In this document: positions 14,601-20,088 of the stretch, piece after piece
Layout of the letters: each line of letters opens with the position of its first letter
Position numbering within the stretch: position 1 is the stretch's first letter
Origin: Octadecabacter sp.
GTDB lineage: Bacteria > Pseudomonadota > Alphaproteobacteria > Rhodobacterales > Rhodobacteraceae
DNA length: 20,088 nucleotides
Assembly (NCBI GenBank): GCA_018500065.2
Contig: JAHBAO020000431.1
Span: 1-20,088 of the forward strand
Direction of reading: 5' to 3'
Position numbers and translations under genes: made by a program
Notes under the pieces: generated by a model
Databases searched by the model: none
The model's input: the letters and a program-made list of their open reading frames with translations, nothing else
What the model was told of the DNA's origin: nothing

Positions 14601-15405
14601 CTCGGTGAGCTTTGAATGGACGGGCGATCAAGAAGATCAGGCCGAATCCGGTGACTTCTTGATGAAGGCCTTTGCCGGCGCGTTGGGTCTGATGTTCATC
14701 ATCCTGCTGGCGCAGTTTAATTCGGTCTATAACTCTATCCTAGTGCTGCTGGCGGTGGTTTTGTCCACCACGGGCGTGCTGATCGGGATGTTGGTTATGG
14801 ATCAAGCGTTCTCGATCATCATGACGGGAACAGGCATCGTCGCACTTGCTGGGATCGTGGTGAACAACAACATCGTGCTCATCGACACCTACCAAGAATA
14901 CGAACGTTACATGCCCCGCACCGAAGCGATCACGCGCACCGCGGAAGATCGTATTCGCCCCGTGCTGCTGACCACCATCACCACAATGGCGGGCCTCGCG
15001 CCGATGATGTTCGGCTTGTCCTTGGACTTTATCGGCGGTGGCTTTTCCATCGACAGCCCAACCTCGCTTTGGTGGAAACAACTGGCCACGGCCGTTGTGT
15101 TCGGCCTTGGCATTGCAACGGTTCTGACGCTGGTGTTCACGCCGTCCATGTTGGCGCTGCGCGTCTGGGTCACGACCTATGCGCGCTGGGGCGCACAGCT
15201 TTTGTCCAAACTCTCAATGGGGAACTCAAGCCGCGCTGCACAAGACTGGGCACTTTCACGCGAAGCCAAGCGGGTAAAAGCGCCGGAAATCATCTGGGAT
15301 GATCCAGATGAAGTTTCAGTCCCGCTTAAGCCGACTAAAAAGGCTGAACCCGACCAGCCCAAGGACCAAAACCCACCCTCAACTCCACTTAAAGCGGCTG
15401 AATAG
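11602..15405 (+). CDS. RND efflux transporter permease, HAE type, unusually long
   Basis: This 1267-residue inner-membrane pump is about 200 residues longer than AcrB-like members. The usual elements are present: an N-terminal helix near 12-32, the docking and porter regions, helix 4 with GMLVDGAIVVVEF (398-410; Asp402 kept, Gly403 where AcrB has a second Asp) and helix 10 with GIVVNNNIVLID (1084-1095; Asn1088 where AcrB has the proton-relay Lys). Between helices 6 and 7 there are two extra hydrophobic segments (about 508-532 and 551-570). An extra segment of roughly 70 residues occurs around 910-982 in the second periplasmic loop. The C-terminus is a charged, Pro-rich cytoplasmic tail of about 60 residues. 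Substrates cannot be predicted. It is co-translated with the adaptor upstream and probably under the palindrome at 10319-10338. Confidence 0.94.
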   Translation: MIQIIDVAAARARMVIAFIILSLLAGGLAYFGLPKEGEPDIEIPIVFVSVPFPGISAEDAETLLVKPMEAELQDLDGLENMTATASEGYAGVALEFDFGWNKTDTMADIRDAMNAAEGQFPTGADNYSVNEINFSEFPIVIINLTGNVPERTLIQVAEDLQEVVEGIDGVLEASLTGQRDEMIEVIIDPLKLEAYNVTAGELINVVTQNNLLIAAGEVETAQGAFAVKIPSSFDEPRDIYTLPVKTNGDSVITLGDLAEIRLTFEDRRSTARFNGTTTVALQVVKRRGFNLIDTAQEVRDVIDTELASWPQDLRDSVQVGVSNDQSRNVDSMVRQLEGSVLTAIALVMIVVLAALGTRPALLVGFAIPTSFLLCFAFLAVMEITISNIVMFGLILAVGMLVDGAIVVVEFADKRMAEGAGPMEAYTDAAKRMFWPIVSSTATTLCAFLPMLFWPGVPGQFMGMLPVTIIFVLSASLIVALIYLPVLGGVTGRMSRLFGNTSDVLKARLPWLVNAALIFPAIMMVFIGAMMTLNPGYLSGAQVNDGGFFASLPGMILFLLGGVAVSITVGAAKIERQAKNIKAGYRRSIFGHVIHFIAGNPIMPIVSIAGIIFIVISVFGYFGANNNGVEFFTDSEPEQAIVYVQARGNLSIAEKDILVAQAEAMALAEPGVQSVFAFAGAGGLNQNTAGASGPKDTIGQLQIELVPWDDRPAFARANDIDLATLDGDVIMARLQGELETIPGIRTEILNLSRGPGAAKPVHLRLTSGNWDDLQSAAATVRAQFDDTTGLTLIEDSRPLPGIDWEITVDVEKAGRYGANVATVGGMVQLVTRGILLDTMRVDTSDEEIEIRVRLPEPDRVLSTLDSLRVRTTSGLVPLSNFITRTPVPELAQIDRIDQNRYFDVKADVLPNLIKFVTGEGDDISVLGFYRELTADSEGVDARLVVRTSDGTIYEMIALQDATYSSDVQAAIDNENATPVAVNGNERIEALTAWLDTNPLPASVSFEWTGDQEDQAESGDFLMKAFAGALGLMFIILLAQFNSVYNSILVLLAVVLSTTGVLIGMLVMDQAFSIIMTGTGIVALAGIVVNNNIVLIDTYQEYERYMPRTEAITRTAEDRIRPVLLTTITTMAGLAPMMFGLSLDFIGGGFSIDSPTSLWWKQLATAVVFGLGIATVLTLVFTPSMLALRVWVTTYARWGAQLLSKLSMGNSSRAAQDWALSREAKRVKAPEIIWDDPDEVSVPLKPTKKAEPDQPKDQNPPSTPLKAAE

Positions 15406-15465
15406 TCGTTTCGTGAAGTCCTTCAAAAAATGAGACTGCTTGCGAGCGATCTACAACGTTTGTTT

Positions 15466-16347
15466 TCACGGACTGGCGTTTGAGTTTGGAAAGCTCATGT
15501 ATTCGTCAATAATTCGCGATTTGATATTATTCGTTTGTTGATCGTCCCAGCGGGCAATGCGGTTGTGATGGCACCTAATGCTCGCTCCGTCGGGTAAATC
15601 AAGCAATATATCAAGTTTGGTATTCGGGCCCGCAAAAGTGATGATCTTAATCTTTTCCCGCGCGGATTTACGAAACTTGGACATAAGATCAGCCAGCCAC
15701 ATCGTCGGCCAGAAAAATTCAACCCTGAAATAACACACCATGTCAGTTGGAAAGCCACGCAACTGCTGCTGACAGGCCCATCCAATAAATTTGTCATCGT
15801 GCGCCATATCCGCAGGCAAGTCGCCTGCTGCATGTAAAGCGCGAAACTGTTGGGTTGGATTACCTTCAAATTTATTTTTGTAAACAAAGGCAGACGAATT
15901 CCCCACTCGGTATGTCTTGCCTTGCGTGTTTAAGGCTTTCCGGCGGGTCCGGGCGTTGAACCGTCTTGGAAAGACGTCGATCGTCCAAAGTTCCGCGTCT
16001 TCGGAAAGGGCGGCAACACTATCAAGTTCGCCCAGAATGAGTGAATCCAGGTCTAAATAAACACACGTTGCGCCCTTAGGAACCGCATCAATCTCAAACA
16101 TCGATATCTTTATCGCAAGGCCGTCTTTTTTGAAGGCATCAATGTTGAAGTAAGGATCAATTTTGACCTGCTTTCCGCGTGGGTCAATGTCTCGGTCGCA
16201 GCGGTCGGTCAAGATGACGGCGCCGCGGCAATTCTTTGAATACTTGAAAGCACTATGAATGAGGCGATTGCAGAAATCATCAGAATACCGGTTACCCCAG
16301 ACCATCAAAATAAGGTACCAGCCCGTGTTTTCTGTCGCGTTACTCAT
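15466..16347 (-). CDS. Putative GT-A-fold glycosyltransferase, AT-richer than neighbours
   Basis: The protein has 293 residues and I do not recognise a named family. It looks like a GT-A glycosyltransferase: WYLILMVWGNRYSDDF opens the first strand, TCVYLDLDSLILGELDSV (94-111) places a DxD-type motif at Asp99 and Asp101 after a hydrophobic strand, as in GT8-like enzymes that bind a metal-nucleotide sugar, and MAHDDKFIGWACQ (181-193) is the kind of acidic segment seen near the acceptor site. There is no signal peptide or membrane helix, so it is probably cytoplasmic and could act on surface polysaccharide precursors. GC content by hand count over 15481-15720 is about 45%, against about 60% over 14161-14400 in the RND gene, which suggests acquisition by transfer. 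It stands alone between the RND operon and the ABC exporter. The start has a weak ribosome site. Confidence 0.75.
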   Translation of the reverse strand: MSNATENTGWYLILMVWGNRYSDDFCNRLIHSAFKYSKNCRGAVILTDRCDRDIDPRGKQVKIDPYFNIDAFKKDGLAIKISMFEIDAVPKGATCVYLDLDSLILGELDSVAALSEDAELWTIDVFPRRFNARTRRKALNTQGKTYRVGNSSAFVYKNKFEGNPTQQFRALHAAGDLPADMAHDDKFIGWACQQQLRGFPTDMVCYFRVEFFWPTMWLADLMSKFRKSAREKIKIITFAGPNTKLDILLDLPDGASIRCHHNRIARWDDQQTNNIKSRIIDEYMSFPNSNASP

Positions 16348-16474
16348 TGCGCTGAACCCGCTAATTGTTACTGTTTTTTCAAAATATGGATATCCACGGG
16401 TTCACGCTAAGACAACTAAGTAAAATCACGACGCGGCCTTTCGTTCGCGCCCTAAAGTCACAAGGCAGTGCAGC

Positions 16475-18292
16475 CTAAGCCGCGTCTTCATCCTGTTGCT
16501 GGCGGTTCCACAGATGGGCGTAGCGATCGCCTTTGGCCAGCAGATCGTCGTGCGTTCCCTGTTCTACAACAACGCCGTCCTCAAGCACGACAATGCGGTC
16601 CGCATCAGCGATTGTGGACAGGCGGTGCGCGATGGTCAGCACCGTGCGCCCCTGCCCCATCGCCTTGAGTTCGTTCTGAATTTCCATCTCGGTTTCAGTA
16701 TCAAGGGCGCTGGTCGCTTCATCCAAAATCAGGATTGGCGGATCTTTCAACAATGTGCGCGCAATGCCAACACGCTGTTTTTCACCACCCGAAAGCTTAA
16801 GCCCACGTTCGCCGACGGTGGTTTCATAGCCATCCGGCAGGCTTTCGATAAAGTCGTGAATTTTGGCCGCCTTGGCAGCGGCTTTGATGTCTTCAAAGCT
16901 CGCGCCGTCGCGTCCGTAGGCGATGTTGTAACGGACCGTGTCGTTGAACAGCACGGTGTCTTGCGGCACCACACCAATCTGGTCGTGTAGACTGGTTTGC
17001 GTCACATCGCGGATGTCTTGCCCATCAATGCGGATCGCACCTTCCCCCACATCGTAAAAGCGGAACAACAGCCGCCCGATGGTGGATTTACCCGATCCGC
17101 TCGATCCAACAATCGCAACCGTTTGCCCCGCAGGAATTGGTAAATCGACACCTTTCAGGATCGGGCGCGCGGCGTCATATCCAAAGAAAACCCCATCGAA
17201 AACCACTTCACCGCCTTGCACATTTAGAACATTTGCGTCCGGTTTGTCGGTCACCTCAGACGGTTGCTCTAACAAATCGAACATGGCCCCCATGTCGACC
17301 AAAGCTTGGCGAATTTCGCGATAAACGGTGCCGAGAAAGTTCAGCGGCATGGTGATTTGGATCATGTAGGCGTTGACCATGACAAAGTCGCCAACCGTCA
17401 ACGTACCGCTTTGCACGCCCATCGCGGCCATCACCATCACAGCGACCAAGCCGCCCGTGATCAGCACCGATTGACCGAAGTTCAGGAACGCCAGTGAATA
17501 GGATGTCTTCAGCGCCGCGGCCACGTATTGTTCCATCGCGCCGTCATAGCGTTTCGCCTCGCGCTGTTCCGCGCCGAAATACTTTACCGTTTCGAAATTC
17601 AACAGGCTGTCGATGGCTTTCTGGTTTGCATCCGTGTCTTGGTCATTCATTTCCTTACGGATCTTCACGCGCCATTCTGTGACGGTGAACGTGAACCAAA
17701 TGTACAGCGCAATGGTGCCGACAACCACCGCCAAGTACCAGACATCAAACAAGAAAAACAGAACCGTCGCAATCATCAATAGTTCAAGCATCAGTGGCCC
17801 GATAGAGAACAGCAAGAAGCGCAGTAAAAATTCGACGCCTTTGACACCGCGCTCAATGATCCGGCTCAGCCCGCCAGTTTTGCGCGTGATGTGGTAGCGC
17901 ATTGAGAGACGGTGAATGTGTGTGAACGTCTCAAGCGCCAGCGCCCGCAGTGCCCTTTGCCCCACCTTCGCAAAAATCACATCGCGCAACTGTTGGAAGC
18001 CAACAGTCATCAAACGCGCGAACCCATAAGCAAGCGTCAGGCCCACAGCCCCAATCGCCAACATCGACGCGGACCCCTCGCCCGCAAGCGCGTCAACCGC
18101 GCCCTTGTATAATAACGGCGTGCCCACGGCGATCAGCTTGGCCAGAAACAGCACCGACAACGCGGCAACAACACGTTGTTTCACCCAAAGCTGATCGTTA
18201 GGCCAAAGATACGGCACAACCCGTTTAATGACCTTCCAGCCTTGGATTTTCGAACCATCAAGATTTTCGGAGGTTTTGGTCAGGCCGCGCAT
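16475..18292 (-). CDS. Atm1-type ABC exporter (permease-ATPase half-transporter)
   Basis: This 605-residue half-transporter should act as a homodimer. The N-terminal membrane domain has about six helices over residues 40-330, with the Atm1-like segment RYHITRKTGGLSRIIERG (132-149), near the region that contacts glutathione in the yeast and Novosphingobium relatives. The ATPase domain has Walker A GSSGSGKST (396-404), a VVPQD Q-loop (441-445), the signature LSGGEKQR (500-507), Walker B ILILDEATS (520-528) and the H-loop His556. Relatives export glutathione-linked sulfur or metal species and help in iron-sulfur homeostasis or heavy-metal resistance. The assignment to the Atm1/HMT group rather than a general lipid exporter rests on the GGLSRIIERG and QLRDVIFAKVGQRALR segments. 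The start lacks a strong ribosome site. It is divergent from gcdH. Confidence 0.92.
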   Translation of the reverse strand: MRGLTKTSENLDGSKIQGWKVIKRVVPYLWPNDQLWVKQRVVAALSVLFLAKLIAVGTPLLYKGAVDALAGEGSASMLAIGAVGLTLAYGFARLMTVGFQQLRDVIFAKVGQRALRALALETFTHIHRLSMRYHITRKTGGLSRIIERGVKGVEFLLRFLLFSIGPLMLELLMIATVLFFLFDVWYLAVVVGTIALYIWFTFTVTEWRVKIRKEMNDQDTDANQKAIDSLLNFETVKYFGAEQREAKRYDGAMEQYVAAALKTSYSLAFLNFGQSVLITGGLVAVMVMAAMGVQSGTLTVGDFVMVNAYMIQITMPLNFLGTVYREIRQALVDMGAMFDLLEQPSEVTDKPDANVLNVQGGEVVFDGVFFGYDAARPILKGVDLPIPAGQTVAIVGSSGSGKSTIGRLLFRFYDVGEGAIRIDGQDIRDVTQTSLHDQIGVVPQDTVLFNDTVRYNIAYGRDGASFEDIKAAAKAAKIHDFIESLPDGYETTVGERGLKLSGGEKQRVGIARTLLKDPPILILDEATSALDTETEMEIQNELKAMGQGRTVLTIAHRLSTIADADRIVVLEDGVVVEQGTHDDLLAKGDRYAHLWNRQQQDEDAA

Positions 18293-18497
18293 AAATAGCT
18301 TTCATCTAAACAGGTTTGTTTACTTAGTGGCTCAACGTGAGGTTTGCCAGCCTCCACGCCATTCGGGATGGAACCTTTTTGATCAAGCGATTGTTTGCGC
18401 TTTGGAAATGGCCCACTTCAAACACGCTGGATTGTTTCAATATCCCGCTCTTATAGTGCTTAGATGCGGCCATGCATTGTTCGATGCCGATGTGCGG

Positions 18498-18509
18498 GTT
18501 AAGCTTAAC
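18498..18509. promoter_or_regulatory. 12-bp palindrome upstream of gcdH
   Basis: GTTAAGCTTAAC is perfectly self-complementary and ends 22 bases before the preferred gcdH start, or 10 bases before an alternative ATG at 18520. A weaker repeat, AAGCG-N8-CGCTT, lies at 18385-18402. Several 12-bp palindromes are expected by chance in a window of this size, so this is only a candidate operator. Confidence 0.25.
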
Positions 18510-18531
18510 GGAAATATATATGGGGTCTGAA

Positions 18532-19752
18532 ATGAATGAGTCGTCGGCGATCAAAACGGGGTACGGCCCTGATCTGTCTGCGTTTGATTGGACGGATGCG
18601 TTGCGTCTTGAGGATCAGCTGTCTGAGGACGAGCGCATGTTGCGCGATGCCGCTGCTGGGTTTGCCCAAACCACGCTGCAACCCAAGGTGCGCGATGCGT
18701 ACCGCGAAGAAGCTGTGGATGCCGGAATTTTCCGCGAGATGGGCGATGCGGGCTTGCTTGGCCTGACGATCCCCGAAGAATACGGCGGCTTGGGTGCAGG
18801 CTATGTCACCTACGGTTTGGTCGCGCGCGAGATTGAGCGCGTGGACAGTGGGTATCGTTCCATGATGTCGGTGCAATCGTCGCTGGTGATGTATCCTATC
18901 CATGCCTATGGGTCTGAAAAACAACGCAAAAAATACCTTCCGGGCTTGGCGTCTGGTGAGCTGATTGGCTGCTTTGGTTTGACTGAACCGGATGCGGGAT
19001 CCGACCCTGCTGGCATGAAAACCCGCGCTGTAAAAACGGCACATGGCTACAAGATCACTGGGTCCAAAATGTGGATTTCAAACGCACCAATCGCGGATGT
19101 CTTTGTGGTTTGGGCCAAGTCTGACGACCACGACGGCAAGATCCGCGGTTTCATCCTTGAAAAGGGAATGACGGGCCTGAGTGCGCCAAAGATTGCCGGA
19201 AAACTGTCGCTTCGCGCGTCCGTCACCGGCGAGATCGTGATGGACGGCGTTGAGGTTGGCGAGGATGCGTTGTTGCCGAATGTGCAGGGTCTCAAGGGGC
19301 CGTTCGGGTGTTTGAACCGCGCCCGTTACGGCATCGCTTGGGGCGTCATGGGGGCCGCAGAGTTCTGTTGGCACGCCGCCCGCACCTACGGGCTTGATCG
19401 CAAACAGTTCAACAAGCCCTTGGCGCAAACCCAGCTGTTCCAGAAAAAGCTCGCTGATATGCAAACTGAAATAACGTTGGGGCTACAGTCGGCCTTACAA
19501 CTTGGCCGCTTGATGGACGCTGGCAAAGCCGCGCCCGAGATGATCAGCCTGATGAAACGCAACAACTGCGGCAAGGCACTGGATGTTGCCCGCGCATCCC
19601 GCGACATGCACGGCGGCAACGGTATATCGGATGAATTCCACATCATGCGCCACATGGTGAACCTAGAAACTGTGAATACCTATGAGGGCACCCACGACGT
19701 CCACGCGCTGATCCTTGGTCGCGCACAGACCGGGTTGCAGGCGTTTTTCTGA
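18532..19752 (+). CDS. gcdH: Glutaryl-CoA dehydrogenase
   Basis: The 406-residue flavoenzyme oxidises and decarboxylates glutaryl-CoA to crotonyl-CoA in lysine, tryptophan and some aromatic degradation, passing electrons to ETF. It follows the acyl-CoA dehydrogenase fold: an N-terminal helical domain, a middle FAD-contacting part with CFGLTEPDAGSDP (147-159) and KMWISNAP (179-186), and a C-terminal helical domain. GcdH-specific features are SGYRSMMSVQSSLVMYP (106-122), where Arg109 corresponds to the residue that binds the glutaryl carboxylate, and ETVNTYEGTHDVHALILGRA (379-398), where Glu385 is the expected catalytic base. The start is ambiguous: the frame opens at 18472, but ATG at 18532 (GGGG six bases upstream) or 18520 gives the usual length. 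No LysR regulator or CoA-transferase gene is adjacent within the window. Confidence 0.95.
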   Translation: MNESSAIKTGYGPDLSAFDWTDALRLEDQLSEDERMLRDAAAGFAQTTLQPKVRDAYREEAVDAGIFREMGDAGLLGLTIPEEYGGLGAGYVTYGLVAREIERVDSGYRSMMSVQSSLVMYPIHAYGSEKQRKKYLPGLASGELIGCFGLTEPDAGSDPAGMKTRAVKTAHGYKITGSKMWISNAPIADVFVVWAKSDDHDGKIRGFILEKGMTGLSAPKIAGKLSLRASVTGEIVMDGVEVGEDALLPNVQGLKGPFGCLNRARYGIAWGVMGAAEFCWHAARTYGLDRKQFNKPLAQTQLFQKKLADMQTEITLGLQSALQLGRLMDAGKAAPEMISLMKRNNCGKALDVARASRDMHGGNGISDEFHIMRHMVNLETVNTYEGTHDVHALILGRAQTGLQAFF

Positions 19753-19852
19753 TGGCTTCGCACATTCGCCCCACCCCTTGCCAAATTGTGCCTCAATGCA
19801 CCTTTAGCGCTTCACACGGTGAGTGGGATCACATTTTGAATGAGTTGACGTG

Positions 19853-20088
19853 ATGAAAGATACTGCCACTACATTTGACTATGACCTCGTCAAATTGGAC
19901 CGCGCGACATGGATTGACCGTGTCGAGACGATTGCAGATGAGTTTGGTTACGCAGAACCCGTCGGTCCAAGCCATACGGCCGTGCTGATTGATGCTGGCC
20001 GTTCGCTGTTCGTAAGTTTCGAAAGCGTTACCAACGTGCGCCAGCACAATGATAGCGATGCCCCGTTGGGGTGGGGCTTTGTGCAAAC
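19853..20088 (+). CDS. Unrecognised protein, 3' part beyond the window
   Basis: Only the first 78 residues are visible, starting MKDTATTFDYDLVKLDRATW and continuing through WIDRVETIADEFGYAEPVG and LIDAGRSLFVSFESV. There is no signal peptide or membrane helix. From memory this resembles the N-terminus of roseobacter proteins often labelled phosphoadenosine phosphosulfate reductase, a label I would not trust from this fragment. The gene begins 100 bases after gcdH on the same strand and has only a weak ribosome site, so co-transcription with gcdH is possible but not shown. Confidence 0.6.
   Translation, partial: MKDTATTFDYDLVKLDRATWIDRVETIADEFGYAEPVGPSHTAVLIDAGRSLFVSFESVTNVRQHNDSDAPLGWGFVQ

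Noticed and set aside
15406..15465. Possible bidirectional terminator between the RND pump and the glycosyltransferase gene
   Set aside because: There is a run of six A (T on the minus strand), but only a three-pair stem (GCT/AGC) nearby, which is too weak to call.
16353..16404. Inverted repeat TGAACCCG ... CGGGTTCA with a 36-base spacer, and a TGGATATCCA palindrome within it
   Set aside because: Short arms with a long spacer are expected by chance; nothing else supports a function.
18472..18531. Longer gcdH frame starting at 18472
   Set aside because: The extra 20 residues do not match the family N-terminus, and better placed ATG codons exist at 18520 and 18532.
19783..19802. GTGC-CTCAAT-GCAC stem after gcdH as a terminator
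   Set aside because: Only four base pairs and no long T run follow.

Overview
The window reads as a chromosomal segment of an alphaproteobacterium, most likely a marine Rhodobacterales (Roseobacter-group) member. This is judged from gene order (yajC / secDF / Mth938-domain gene; YfgM-like / bamB / der), protein style and moderate-high GC; no rRNA or taxonomic marker was available. I see no tRNA, rRNA, CRISPR array, insertion sequence, phage gene or replication origin. Coding density is high: the longest gene-free stretch is about 246 bases (10148-10393), so no gap exceeds 300 bases.

Layout. (1) 1-3756, minus strand: yajC, a small periplasmic protein, a fused SecDF and an Mth938-domain protein cut by the left edge. 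This is the accessory module of the Sec translocase. (2) 3757-3948: a divergent control region with an inverted repeat and three TGTGTAC repeats spaced exactly 11 bp. (3) 3949-5241, plus strand: serS, whose stop codon overlaps that of the next gene. (4) 5238-10147, minus strand: a four-gene run, transcribed YfgM-like TPR protein, BamB lipoprotein, GTPase Der, DUF2235 hydrolase. The first three mirror the yfgM-bamB-der order of enterobacteria and link translocon quality control, outer-membrane protein assembly and ribosome assembly. (5) 10148-10393: a divergent region with a strong 20-bp palindrome next to a -10-like element. (6) 10394-15405, plus strand: a two-gene RND efflux operon (membrane fusion protein plus an unusually long pump), with coupled start and stop codons. 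(7) 15466-16347, minus strand: an AT-richer gene for a GT-A-like putative glycosyltransferase. (8) 16475-18292, minus strand: an Atm1-type ABC exporter. (9) 18532-19752, plus strand: glutaryl-CoA dehydrogenase, followed at 19853 by an unrecognised gene cut by the right edge.

Much of the window concerns the envelope: two operons for Sec and outer-membrane biogenesis (SecDF-YajC and YfgM-BamB), an RND pump and an ABC exporter. I found no convincing evidence of a wholly new system. The points most worth a second look are the palindrome before the RND operon with no regulator gene beside it, the RND pump with about two extra membrane helices, the small cysteine-containing periplasmic protein translationally coupled to YajC, the hairpin between it and secDF, and the phased repeats before serS.
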